From Methylobacterium mesophilicum SR1.6/6 (GTDB lineage: Bacteria; Pseudomonadota; Alphaproteobacteria; Rhizobiales; Beijerinckiaceae): a DNA stretch of 64,000 nucleotides. Position 1 is the stretch's first letter, and every line of letters starts with the position of its first letter. The position numbers and the translations under genes are program-made. The DNA lies in NCBI RefSeq assembly GCF_000364445.2, contig NZ_CP043538.1, forward strand, positions 265,198-329,197. The letters are read 5' to 3'. Under the pieces are notes generated by a model. The model searched no databases. It was not told the origin of the DNA and saw only the letters and a program-made list of their open reading frames with translations. This document shows positions 1-7,887 of the stretch, piece by piece.

Positions 1-82
1 GGGGAGAGGCGAGGGCTGGGGGTGCAGAGGCACCGCTGCGCGCGATCCTGCACCACCTCCACGCGGGATCTCCGAACCCCAA

Positions 83-108
83 GCTCCTCCCCGTGACGGG
101 GGAGGAGC
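83..108. repeat. REP-like palindromic hairpin
   Basis: A perfect 10-bp inverted repeat (GCTCCTCCCC / GGGGAGGAGC) is closed by a 6-nt loop. It is G/C-rich and lies outside any convincing gene. Its composition resembles the palindromic element at 11.2 kb. It could be a REP-type extragenic element or a terminator; there is no T tract. Confidence 0.5.
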
Positions 109-259
109 GCGTCGGCGAAAGGCCGTGCGAACGGCGGAGCCCGGGCGGGAGAGGAGGCCGGACGCGCCCGTCCCGTGGCGGCCGGGTGGTGCGGGCTCCG
201 GGTCCCGCTGCGACGCGCCGGTTCGCGCCGGACCGGCACCCGCTTCGGTGGCGGGCGCT

Positions 260-364
260 CTAATCCATCCGGATCAGGGTGTAGGTGGAGACCGCGATGG
301 CCGCGAGGGTGAGCGCGATCAGCAGCACGGTCACGGTCGAAGGACCGTTCGACGGGTCGCTCAT
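260..364 (-). CDS. 34-residue single-pass membrane micropeptide
   Basis: A short open frame runs from ATG (364) to TAG (260). The product starts MSDPSNGPST, continues with a hydrophobic stretch of about 18 residues (VTVLLIALTLAAIAVSTY) and ends in the short polar tail TLIRMD. That is the layout of a single-span inner-membrane micropeptide with its N terminus out of the bilayer. No family is recognised. The neighbours are unrelated and no operon is evident. The clean hydrophobic pattern makes chance less likely, but the call rests on that pattern alone. Confidence 0.5.
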   Translation of the reverse strand: MSDPSNGPSTVTVLLIALTLAAIAVSTYTLIRMD

Positions 365-634
365 GATGCCGCTCCACGCACGAGAACGCGACGGTTTCTG
401 CCGTTTCGGTCAGGGCCTCATCAGTCAATAGGTCGCCATCGGTGCGGGACATCAGTCTTTGGACCTGTTTCCACCGCAGATTTTCGCAGCCCCGGACCGC
501 CGCGGCCCACGCGCGGGCAAACCCTCCCGGCGGCTGCGGCAGCGTCGCCGCAGAACCCGGCCCGCCCCGGCGTGTTGTTCCCGTGCCGTCGTTACCCATG
601 ATCGCGACGGTGCGGCGAACAGGAGCGGTTCTGA

Positions 635-775
635 GTGCCCCTCGATGCGTACCACCGGCTCGACGTCTGGTCCCTGATGAACGTCTACCGCGCGACCTTC
701 GCCATCATGTGCGAGGCCAATCTCCAGCTGCCCTTCGCGATCGCGGAGGCGTGGGGCCTGAGCCTGCGCGGTTGA
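635..775 (+). CDS. 46-residue hypothetical protein
   Basis: The frame starts at GTG (635) with AGGAG ten bases upstream (621-625) and stops at TGA (773-775). The product is well mixed, with aromatic and hydrophobic residues (for example LDVWSLMNVYRATFAIMCEA), and does not have the Arg/Pro/Ala-rich look of the shadow frames here. It is predicted to be mainly helical. I recognise no family. The ribosome-binding site and composition support a real small gene. Confidence 0.45.
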   Translation: MPLDAYHRLDVWSLMNVYRATFAIMCEANLQLPFAIAEAWGLSLRG

Positions 776-826
776 GCGGCCCCCGCCCCTGGCTCCGGGC
801 GCGACACCCCGCGGACCTGCGCGGCG

Positions 827-937
827 TCAGCGGCAGAACTGCTTGGCACCCGGCGTCCACTGGCCGAAGCCCGTGGCGACCATGTTGGTCATGACGCGGC
901 AGATATAGACCTTCTGCGCCGCGTTGTTGTGCGGGCC
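827..937 (-). pseudogene. 3' end of an unrelated gene fused behind flgF
   Basis: Reading leftward from 937 in a frame different from flgF, 36 sense codons precede a TGA at 827-829. The product contains NNAAQKVYICRVMTNM and ends GQWTPGAKQFCR. It has protein-like composition and two cysteines, but no start codon or upstream region of its own. It looks like the C terminus of a separate, possibly exported protein joined to broken flgF by a deletion or recombination. Its family is not recognised. If flgF is translated, it reads through this stretch in the wrong frame. Confidence 0.45.
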
Positions 938-1356
938 TGGCCGATCGTGATCGGCGGTCCCTCCGGATCCACCGTCAGGGGCGATCCGCCGGGATCCAGC
1001 ACCGGACGCCCGCTCAGATCCTGCAGGTCGCCGGCCGGCGTCACCTGCATGCGGCCGTCCCGGGTGTAGACGGGCCCCCGCGGGCCGCGCACGGCCAGCC
1101 AGCCGTCGCCCTGGAGGCCGACATCGAGGGGCGAATCCGTCTTGGTGAGCGGCCCCCCCTTGCGCGACAGGAACGTCTCCCCCGGGCTCGCGAACGCGAC
1201 CTCGCGGCGGCCCGCCTGCGACAGGATCGATTCGAACTTCACCTCCTCGGCGCGGTAGCCCGCCGAGCCGAGATTGGCGACGTTGGTCGCCACCGTGTTC
1301 AGGCGCTGTTCGAGCGCGACCTGGGCGGACAGCGCGACGTAGAGCGACGACTGCAT
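937..1356 (-). pseudogene. flgF: truncated flgF, flagellar basal-body rod protein (N-terminal 140 codons)
   Basis: FlgF is a proximal-rod protein of the flagellar basal body. The reading begins MQSSLYVALSAQ at ATG 1356 and continues with LNTVATNVANLGSAGYR, the conserved rod/hook N-terminal motif. It is followed by the hook-basal body internal region (LQGDGWLAVRGPRGPVYTRDG). Homology ends near residue 140 (ITIGQ), whereas alphaproteobacterial FlgF proteins are about 240 residues. The rest of the frame (to 889) is an Arg/Thr-rich readthrough. The start lies one base after the stop of the DUF1217 gene, so the two are co-transcribed. fliI and the rod genes that follow flgF in rhizobial clusters are absent. 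A non-functional remnant is most likely. Confidence 0.75.
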
Positions 1357-1357
1357 G

Positions 1358-2779
1358 TCAGAAGGCCCTCTGGCGGATGGTCTGCAGCGAGAGCAGGACG
1401 TCGGAATCGAGGCCGGAGCCGGAGCCGGTGAGCAGCGAGAGGGCCGGCGTCGGCGCCGGGTCGCTCTTGGCATCCCACCGGATGGTGAACCGCTTGATGA
1501 GCGGGTCGAGCTTCGCCGGGTCCTTCAGGCTCGCGATGTCGATCTTCCGCTCGATCGCCTTGGCCTGGCTGTCGAGGCTGCCCTTCGCCGATTCGGGCGG
1601 CAGGCCGATCGCGGTCCGCACCACCTCGGCCAGCGCCGGGTCGGCCAGGAGATCGTAGACGGATTTGACCGTCGGCGCCTTGCGCCGGAAGTACAGGGCC
1701 AGCCGGACGCCCTGGTTGTCGTCGCCGGCATCCGTCTCGAGGGTCTGCTGGATGTAGGCCTTGACCGTCGCGGAGCGGGGATCGGTCGCCAGCGTCTTGT
1801 AGCGGTCGATGAACTGGCTCAGCGTCCGCGGATCGCGGAGCGAGGCGACGCTCAGCGTCTTGGCGAAGGCCTCGGCCTGGTCGTTGATGCTCTGCCCGGC
1901 CGTCCCGGGGGGCAGGCCCAGGTCGGTCCGGACGATGTCGGCCAGCACCGGATCGCTGGCGATGTCCGTCGCGGAGGTGACGCCGTTGATCTTGGCCCTG
2001 AAGTAGGCCGTGCGCTGCGCGATGTCGGCGTCGGAACCCGCGAAGGTCCCCGTGGGCCGGAAATAGGGATCTACGATCGCCTTCCGGCCCTCGCGGCGGC
2101 CCGCCAGGTAGCGGTCGACGAACGCGTTCGCCTGTTCCGGATCCTGGAGCGTCGCGGCGTCGAACTTGCCCTCGATCGCGGCGGCTTTCGCGGCCTCGTC
2201 GTCGCTCCACGGCGCGTCGGGCAGGCCGGCCGCGGTCCGCGCCATCCCGTAGAGCTTGTAATCCGACGTGACGTCCGTCGTGGATCTGATATAAGGACGC
2301 ATATTGTAAAAATATTCGACCTGCCGATCTGTCTCGGAATCGTAGTCGAATCGTTTCTGTGCTGTGGAAATCTTGTTGATATTGCTGCTATCGATCATGT
2401 CTTGGATGTCGGGATCGTCCGATTTCTCGATCCGGGCCGGATCCGAACCGAGGCTCCGGAAGTTGAACGCCGCCGCGAAGTCCCTGTACCGGGCGTCCTG
2501 CAGCCGGTCGGCCAGGGTGTGGCCGCTCTGGTCGGGTTCCCCGACGAGCACCTTCCGCATGAAGCTCTTGGCCGAGATCATGTCGTCGAGGCCGTAGGCC
2601 TTCATGGCGAAGCTGTAGAGTCGGTAGTTCCCGAGGAATTCGTCGAGCGTCTTGATCTGGCCGATATGGTCCTGGAAATACTTTATCTCCGCTCTCGTGG
2701 CGGATTCGGAAGCTTTCCTGTCCAGGGATCGCTGCAGATCCGAGCTAATGATCCTGTAATCCGTGAATGTCGAGAGCAT
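1358..2779 (-). CDS. DUF1217 flagellar-cluster protein with four tandem modules
   Basis: This 473-residue protein carries about four degenerate modules of roughly 100 residues. Each opens with Y-F (near residues 34, 156, 259 and 363) followed by a pattern like TDIASDPVLADIVRT-LGLP and then LRDP...F.DRY. This is the DUF1217 architecture found between motA and flgF in rhizobial-type flagellar clusters. The molecular role is not established; an assembly or rod-associated function is only suggested by location. It is divergent from motA and directly upstream of the flgF remnant (one base between stop and start). The start ATG at 2779 gives MLSTFTDYR. DNA between about 2280 and 2420 is less GC-rich than the rest. 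Confidence 0.8.
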   Translation of the reverse strand: MLSTFTDYRIISSDLQRSLDRKASESATRAEIKYFQDHIGQIKTLDEFLGNYRLYSFAMKAYGLDDMISAKSFMRKVLVGEPDQSGHTLADRLQDARYRDFAAAFNFRSLGSDPARIEKSDDPDIQDMIDSSNINKISTAQKRFDYDSETDRQVEYFYNMRPYIRSTTDVTSDYKLYGMARTAAGLPDAPWSDDEAAKAAAIEGKFDAATLQDPEQANAFVDRYLAGRREGRKAIVDPYFRPTGTFAGSDADIAQRTAYFRAKINGVTSATDIASDPVLADIVRTDLGLPPGTAGQSINDQAEAFAKTLSVASLRDPRTLSQFIDRYKTLATDPRSATVKAYIQQTLETDAGDDNQGVRLALYFRRKAPTVKSVYDLLADPALAEVVRTAIGLPPESAKGSLDSQAKAIERKIDIASLKDPAKLDPLIKRFTIRWDAKSDPAPTPALSLLTGSGSGLDSDVLLSLQTIRQRAF

Positions 2780-2961
2780 GGATCGGATCCTTCATCTGCG
2801 GATTTTCGCGATGACATGTTGGACGCTCACGGCAATCTTGATCAGATCGCCGGCAAGATCAAGGGATGACGCGTGAAGAACTCGGTGCGCCGCCCCAGCC
2901 CTGCGCAAGCATGGCGCTCTACGGCTCGGACGGTTGATCTTTGGGTTCAAGGGCGGCGCGC

Positions 2962-3849
2962 GTGGGTGTCATCATCGGCTTGCTGATTGCCGTCGCCTGT
3001 GTCGGGGGCGGCTTCTCGGCCATGGGCGGCCATCTGACCGTGATCTGGCAGCCCTTCGAGTTCCTCATCGTCGGCGGGGCCGCGGTCGGGGCCTACATGG
3101 TCGCCAACCCGACCAAGGTGGTCCTCGATACCGGCGCCGCGATCCTGGACGCGGCCCTCGCGCGGGTGCCGAAGCAGCGGGATTACCTCGCGCTCCTCGG
3201 GCTGCTGTTCGCCCTGACCCGGGAGTTGCGCTCCAAGCCGCGCAACGAGGTCGAGGGCCACCTGGAGAACCCGCGGGACTCGGAGATCTTCAGGGCCTAC
3301 CCGCCGGTGGCGCGCGACCCGGAGCTGACGCTGTTCATCTGCGACTACGTTCGCCTCATCCTCATCGGCAATGCGCGGCCCTACGAGATCGAGGCGCTGA
3401 TGGAGGAGGAGATCGCCACGCACCGCGGCGACAGGCTGAAGGTCTACAGCGCGCTGATGAGCATGGCCGACGGGTTGCCGGCCCTGGGCATCGTGGCGGC
3501 GATCCTCGGCATCGTGAAGGCGATGGGCGCCCTCGACCAGTCGCCCGCCCTGCTGGGCAGCCTGATCGGCTCCGCCCTGATGGGCACCTTCACGGGCATC
3601 TTCGTCTCCTACACGGTGGTCGCGCCGCTGGCCAACAAGGTGAAGGCCACCCGGGACGCGCAGGCGCGGGTCTACGTCATCGTGAAGCAGACGCTGCTGG
3701 CCTACATGAACGGCGCCCTGCCGCAGATCGCCGTCGAGCACGGCCGCAAGGCGATCTCGGCCGCCTACCGGCCGACGATCGACGAGGTCGAGGACGCCAC
3801 GATCACGGGTGCGCCCCGCGGCGAGGCCGCCCTGCGCGAGGCCGCCTGA
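2962..3849 (+). CDS. motA: flagellar motor stator protein MotA
   Basis: MotA is the proton-channel stator subunit of the flagellar motor in the inner membrane; it partners MotB, which is not in the window. The N terminus (VGVIIGLLIAVACVGGGF), the AMGGHLTVIWQPFEF segment and paired transmembrane helices near residues 170-215 match MotA/TolQ/ExbB proteins. The length of 295 residues is normal. I chose GTG 2962 because AAGGG lies just upstream; an in-frame TTG at 2941 would add seven residues. It is the first gene of a rightward run, and fliM begins two bases after its stop. The spacer to the divergent DUF1217 gene (2780-2961) should hold the promoter. Confidence 0.93.
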   Translation: MGVIIGLLIAVACVGGGFSAMGGHLTVIWQPFEFLIVGGAAVGAYMVANPTKVVLDTGAAILDAALARVPKQRDYLALLGLLFALTRELRSKPRNEVEGHLENPRDSEIFRAYPPVARDPELTLFICDYVRLILIGNARPYEIEALMEEEIATHRGDRLKVYSALMSMADGLPALGIVAAILGIVKAMGALDQSPALLGSLIGSALMGTFTGIFVSYTVVAPLANKVKATRDAQARVYVIVKQTLLAYMNGALPQIAVEHGRKAISAAYRPTIDEVEDATITGAPRGEAALREAA

Positions 3850-3851
3850 CC

Positions 3852-4793
3852 ATGACCGTGACCATGGACCGGCCACAGGCCGCCAACGACATCCGGGATC
3901 GGCTGCTGGACGCGGCGGGCCTCTCGCTCGAACGCCTGCCGATGCTCCACGTGATCCTCGACCGGGTCGCGACCTTCTGCGCGGATCAGCTCCGGCATTT
4001 CGCCGCCTCCCCGGTCTACTTCTCGCTGAGCAACGTCGAGAGCCAGCGCTTCGGCGACATCCTCGAACCCTACGAGTCGAACGCGATCGCCGGGATCTTC
4101 CAGGCGCCCGAATGGGACAGCCACATCCTGGTCGGCTTCGACCGCGACTTCATCTTCACCATGGTGGAGGTCCTGCTCGGCGCCGACGGGTCCGAGCCGC
4201 CCCTCGACGAGGAGCGCTCCTTCTCGAACATCGAGATGCGCATCGCCCAGCGCCTGTTCGAGCAGGTCGGCCGGGCGATGCAATCCGCCTTCGCCCTGGT
4301 GGCCGACACCCCGTTCAGGCTCGAGCGCACGGAGCTGCGGATGGATTTCGCGGTGATCGGCCGCCAGAACAATCAGGCGGTGGCGGCGAAGTTTCTGCTT
4401 CAGGCGCTCAACCGCGGCGGCGAGATGTTCGTCATCATCCCGCAATCCGTCCTCAACCCGATGCGCCAGAGCCTGGGCCGGATCCTGGTCGGCGAGAGTT
4501 CGGCCCGGGATTCCCGGTGGACCAAGCAGATCGCCGGCGAGGTGCGCAAGACCCCGGTGACCCTGAAGGCGATCCTCGAGGAGAAGTATCTGACGCTCGG
4601 CGAGATCGCCGGCCTGGAGGTCGGGCAGGTGCTGGAGCTCCGGGCCACCCCGCGCACCCAGGCCAAGCTCGTCGGCAACGACCGCGAGCTGTTCTGGTGC
4701 GACGTCGGGCAGGACGAGGGCGGCATCCTCCTGCGCGTGGACCGCTTCGTCGATCAGGACCAGGAGTTTATCGATGATGTTCTCTCTCGCTGA
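3852..4793 (+). CDS. fliM: flagellar motor switch protein FliM
   Basis: FliM is the middle C-ring protein that binds CheY-P and links FliG to FliN. The 313-residue product has the CheC-like middle domain (about 40-225, with PVYFSLSNVESQRFGDIL and VEVLLGADG) and a C-terminal SpoA/FliN-like domain (about 235-310, TPVTLKAILEEKYLTLGEI). The N terminus lacks the canonical LSQxEIDALL CheY-binding motif of enteric FliM, as is common in rhizobial-type proteins. A longer reading of this frame from 2934 only overlaps motA and is not used. The next gene overlaps its last 20 bases. Confidence 0.92.
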   Translation: MTVTMDRPQAANDIRDRLLDAAGLSLERLPMLHVILDRVATFCADQLRHFAASPVYFSLSNVESQRFGDILEPYESNAIAGIFQAPEWDSHILVGFDRDFIFTMVEVLLGADGSEPPLDEERSFSNIEMRIAQRLFEQVGRAMQSAFALVADTPFRLERTELRMDFAVIGRQNNQAVAAKFLLQALNRGGEMFVIIPQSVLNPMRQSLGRILVGESSARDSRWTKQIAGEVRKTPVTLKAILEEKYLTLGEIAGLEVGQVLELRATPRTQAKLVGNDRELFWCDVGQDEGGILLRVDRFVDQDQEFIDDVLSR

Positions 4794-5115
4794 GGCCCTG
4801 CTCTTCGCCGCCCTGGTCGCGACCACCGCCTGTCTCGTGCCGATGTACATGCGGCTGAAGCGCCTGGACCGGTATCACGCGCAGTATCGGGACATGGTCG
4901 ATTGGAGCGCCACCGCGCTCGTCGGGGCGAGCAACGCCGTGCAGGCCTTCGCGCAGGACGGGCGGACCGTCCTGGAGGACCTGAGCCGCGAGATAGAGGC
5001 GGCGCAGGCCGCCCTGGCGGAGCTGAGGGCGGAGCGGGCGCGGCTCACGGGGACCGCGCCGTCCGCCGCCGGCAGCCACGATCCCGCCGTCGGCGGCAGC
5101 CTGACGAGCGCCTGA
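4774..5115 (+). CDS. small flagellar-operon membrane protein (DUF6468-like)
   Basis: The 113-residue product has one N-terminal membrane helix (residues 4-24, LAEALLFAALVATTACLVPMY), a basic stop-transfer sequence (MRLKRLDRYH) and then a long helical region rich in Ala, Glu and Arg (about 55-90), probably a coiled coil. It overlaps fliM by 20 bases and is followed 85 bases later by fliN, so it is translationally embedded in the motor-switch operon. Assignment to DUF6468 is from memory of similar genes next to fliM and is tentative. A role in flagellar placement or switch assembly is only suggested by context. Confidence 0.7.
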   Translation: MMFSLAEALLFAALVATTACLVPMYMRLKRLDRYHAQYRDMVDWSATALVGASNAVQAFAQDGRTVLEDLSREIEAAQAALAELRAERARLTGTAPSAAGSHDPAVGGSLTSA

Positions 5116-5200
5116 TGCCGGCCCCCGGCGGAGCCGGCGCGGCCCCCGGCCCCGGCCCCGGCCCGGCCGGCGCGATCCTTCCCATCCTCGGAGACCCGTG

Positions 5201-5605
5201 ATGTCGCCCCCATCAGATCAGCCGAACGCCGATCCCGCGCCCGCCGGCGGCCACAGCGGCGGCCACAGCGAGAGCCTGTTCGCGAAGATCGAGGCCCAGG
5301 CCGAGGCCCGGCGCGCCCAGGACGAGCGCCAGGGCGGCGGCCGGAACCTCGACTCGATCCTGCGGATCCCGGTGCTGATGCAGGTGGTCCTCGGCTCGGC
5401 CACGATGCCGGTCTCCAACCTGATGAAGCTGGGCCGCGGCGCGATCGTCCCCCTCGATCACCGCGTCGGCGAGCCCGTCGACGTCGTCGTCAACGGCCGC
5501 GTCATCGCCCGGGGCGAGGTCGTGGTGGTGGAGGACGACAACTCGCGCTTCGGCGTGTCCCTCACCGAGATCGTCGGTCCCTCGGCGGCCGATCCCAACG
5601 GCTGA
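5201..5605 (+). CDS. fliN: flagellar motor switch protein FliN
   Basis: FliN forms the base of the C-ring and assists export-substrate docking. The 134-residue product has a disordered Gly/His/Ala-rich N terminus (about 1-50) and a C-terminal SpoA domain (about 55-130, with IPVLMQVVLGSATMPVSNLM, LGRGAIVPLD and NGRVIARGEVVVVEDN), the typical FliN core. GTG lies directly before the chosen ATG at 5201. It sits between the small membrane gene and fliG, with a 14-base gap to fliG, in the order found in rhizobial clusters. Confidence 0.92.
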   Translation: MSPPSDQPNADPAPAGGHSGGHSESLFAKIEAQAEARRAQDERQGGGRNLDSILRIPVLMQVVLGSATMPVSNLMKLGRGAIVPLDHRVGEPVDVVVNGRVIARGEVVVVEDDNSRFGVSLTEIVGPSAADPNG

Positions 5606-5619
5606 CAGGAGGCATCGCC

Positions 5620-6648
5620 ATGGCCGCAGGCGCGGTGACCAAGGCAGGCCGCAGGGTCCTGACACCGTCCGAGGAGGTCGCGGCCGTCCTCATCGCGATG
5701 AACAAGGCCACGGCGAGCCGGCTGATCAAGTACTTCGACAGCGCCGAGCTGAAGCAGATCACCCGTGCGGTCTCGCAGCTCGGGCCGGTGCCGCGGGTCC
5801 AGCTCGAGGCGGTCGTCGAGCAGCTGGCCACCCTGTTCGCCGACGGTGCGAACCTCGTCGGGACGGCGCGGGAGATGGAGAAGCTGCTCGAGGGCATCCT
5901 GCCCCCCGAGCAGATCTCCGAGCTCATGGCCGACGTCCTCGGGGCGGGGGAGCGCTCGATCTGGGACCGGATCTCCAACGGGTCCGAGACGGCGCTGGCC
6001 GCCTACCTCGTGAAGGAACATCCCCAGACGGTGGCGCTGATCCTGTCGAAGGTGAAGCCCGCCTGCGCCGCCCGGGTGATGGCCCAGCTCCCGGCCCCCC
6101 TGCGCAACGGCGTGATGCGGCGGATGCTGACCTTCAAGCCGATCGTCGAGGCGACGATGAAGATGATCGAGCAGACGATCCACGAGGACTTCATGATCAA
6201 CCTGGCGCGCAACGCCGCGGCCGACACCCACTCGCGCATGGCGGACATCATCAACAAGATGGAGCGCCAGAGCATGGAGGAGGTGCTCGACAGCCTCACG
6301 CAGTCGCGCCCGAAATCGGCGGAGATCCTGAAGAGCCTGCTCTTCACCTTCGACGACATCATCAACCTGACGCCGCGGGCGCGCACGACCCTGTTCGACC
6401 AGATCCCGCACGAGAAGGTCATCCTCGCCCTGAAGGGCACGAGCGGCCCGCTGCGCAGCGTCGTGCTCAGCGCCCTCACGGCCCGCGCCCGGCGCCTCGT
6501 CGAGCACGAGCTGGAGGGGGGCGAGCCCGTCTCGCAGCGGGACGTGCTGGAAGCCCGCCGCTTCATCACCGACCAAGCCCTGGAGATGGCGGCCCGGGGC
6601 GAGATCGAGCTCAGCGCGGCCGACTCGGATGACACCTACATCCGCTAG
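5620..6648 (+). CDS. fliG: flagellar motor switch protein FliG
   Basis: FliG is the C-ring protein that contacts MotA and transmits torque. The 342-residue product has the N-terminal FliF-binding domain (about 15-115), the middle domain with its EHPQTVALILS motif starting at residue 133, and the C-terminal charged-helix domain (about 240-335, LTPRARTTLFDQIPHEKVILALKG is typical of the torque helix region). The length is normal for the family. AGGAGG precedes the ATG by a few bases. It follows fliN directly and precedes flhB by 116 bases. Confidence 0.95.
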   Translation: MAAGAVTKAGRRVLTPSEEVAAVLIAMNKATASRLIKYFDSAELKQITRAVSQLGPVPRVQLEAVVEQLATLFADGANLVGTAREMEKLLEGILPPEQISELMADVLGAGERSIWDRISNGSETALAAYLVKEHPQTVALILSKVKPACAARVMAQLPAPLRNGVMRRMLTFKPIVEATMKMIEQTIHEDFMINLARNAAADTHSRMADIINKMERQSMEEVLDSLTQSRPKSAEILKSLLFTFDDIINLTPRARTTLFDQIPHEKVILALKGTSGPLRSVVLSALTARARRLVEHELEGGEPVSQRDVLEARRFITDQALEMAARGEIELSAADSDDTYIR

Positions 6649-6764
6649 GGCCGCGCCCGATCGCGGTGCCATCGGGCACGGCTCACAGCCTTCGTCATAA
6701 CGCGCTCTCGTGCGCCGAACCGGCGCCCACTTCGGCGGAGAGCACTCGAGAGCGATCCACCCGC

Positions 6765-7826
6765 ATGTCCGAGGATCAGGAGAGCAAGACCGAGGAGGCG
6801 AGCGGCAAGAAGATCAGCGACGCGATCGAGCAGGGAAACATCCCGTTCTCGCGGGAGGCCCCGATCTTCGCCTCGATCATGGGCATCCTGGTCTTCCTCG
6901 TCTACGGGGCGCGGGATCAGGGCGCTCCGTTCGTGCGGCGGCTCGCGCTGTTCGTCGAGCAGCCGCGCAACTACCCCCTGGAGAACAGCCGGGACGCGAT
7001 GCACCTCGTCCACGCGCTGGCGCTGGAGATGGGGCGGTTCCTGCTGCCGATCCTGATGATCCTCCTCGTCGCCGGGGTCGCCGCGTCGATCTTCCAGAAC
7101 GCGCCGCGCATCGTGTTCCAGCGGATCCAGCCGCAATGGTCCCGGATCTCGCCCGCCAGCGGCTGGCGCAAAACGTTCAGTTTACAAGGATTCGTCGAGT
7201 TCGGAAAAAGCCTCTTCAAGTTCCTGGCCATCGGCGGCATGTCCTTCATGGTCCTGCGCGCGGACCGCCACGAGATCGTGAATGTCATGTTTGTGGATCC
7301 GATCGGGCTGCCCGAATTTCTGCTGACCCTGTCGGTGCGCCTCGTCTCGGCGGTCAGCGTCGCGACCATCGCGCTGGTCGCCGGGGACTTGGTCTGGACC
7401 CGGCTGCGCTGGCAGCGCGACTTGCGGATGTCGCGGCAGGAGCTGAAGGACGAGTTCAAGCAGCTGGAGGGCGACCCGCTGGTCAAGGCCCGGATGCGCT
7501 CCCTCGCGCAGGACCGCCTGCGCAAGCAGATGATGGCGGCGGTCCCCCGCGCCACCATGATCCTGGCCAACCCGACGCACTTCGCCATCGCGCTGCGCTA
7601 CGACCAGGGCGAGAACGACGCCCCGATGGTCCTGGCCAAGGGCAGGGATCTGATCGCCCTGCGCATCCGGGAGATCGCCGAGAAGCATCGGATCGAGATC
7701 GTCATCGACAAGGCGCTCACCCGGGCGATGTATGACCATGTCGAGGTCGACCGGGCCATCCCGGCGGAATTCTACCGGGCGGTGGCCAATCTCCTCGTCT
7801 ACGTGATGACGCGGAAGGGACGCTGA
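6765..7826 (+). CDS. flhB: flagellar export gate protein FlhB
   Basis: FlhB is the inner-membrane switch of the flagellar type III export gate that controls substrate specificity. The 353-residue product begins MSEDQESKTEEASGKKI, the standard FlhB opening. It has four hydrophobic segments within the first 210 residues and a cytoplasmic domain with the autocleavage motif N-P-T-H at residues 269-272, the canonical position. I took ATG 6765 rather than the frame's first ATG (6666), because the extra 33 residues do not look like FlhB. It is the last gene of the motor operon and converges with glcB across a strong hairpin. Confidence 0.95.
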   Translation: MSEDQESKTEEASGKKISDAIEQGNIPFSREAPIFASIMGILVFLVYGARDQGAPFVRRLALFVEQPRNYPLENSRDAMHLVHALALEMGRFLLPILMILLVAGVAASIFQNAPRIVFQRIQPQWSRISPASGWRKTFSLQGFVEFGKSLFKFLAIGGMSFMVLRADRHEIVNVMFVDPIGLPEFLLTLSVRLVSAVSVATIALVAGDLVWTRLRWQRDLRMSRQELKDEFKQLEGDPLVKARMRSLAQDRLRKQMMAAVPRATMILANPTHFAIALRYDQGENDAPMVLAKGRDLIALRIREIAEKHRIEIVIDKALTRAMYDHVEVDRAIPAEFYRAVANLLVYVMTRKGR

Positions 7827-7841
7827 GCGGCGCCGTGAGGG

Positions 7842-7875
7842 CGGATCCCGAGGCACAGCGTGCCGGCGGGATCCG
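7842..7875. terminator. bidirectional hairpin between flhB and glcB
   Basis: Nested inverted repeats form one long hairpin: outer arms CGGATCCCG / CGGGATCCG (9 bp, perfect) and inner arms GGCAC / GTGCC around a 3-nt loop. It sits in the 61-bp gap between two convergent genes, where a shared terminator is expected. No T tract follows on either strand, so it may act with Rho or as an mRNA 3' end stabiliser. Confidence 0.6.
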
Positions 7876-7887
7876 GAAGCGGCGGTG

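Noticed and set aside
125..894. Overlapping rightward and leftward frames of 67-158 codons at the left end
   Set aside because: Arg/Pro/Gly-rich with no motif or ribosome-binding site. Real small genes at 260-364 and 635-775 lie in other frames.
1355..2869. 504-codon rightward frame opposite the DUF1217 gene
   Set aside because: Antisense shadow of a high-GC gene; no family features.
2934..3851. Long upstream extension of the fliM frame (619 codons in total)
   Set aside because: The first 306 codons are the shadow of motA in another frame; FliM homology starts at ATG 3852.
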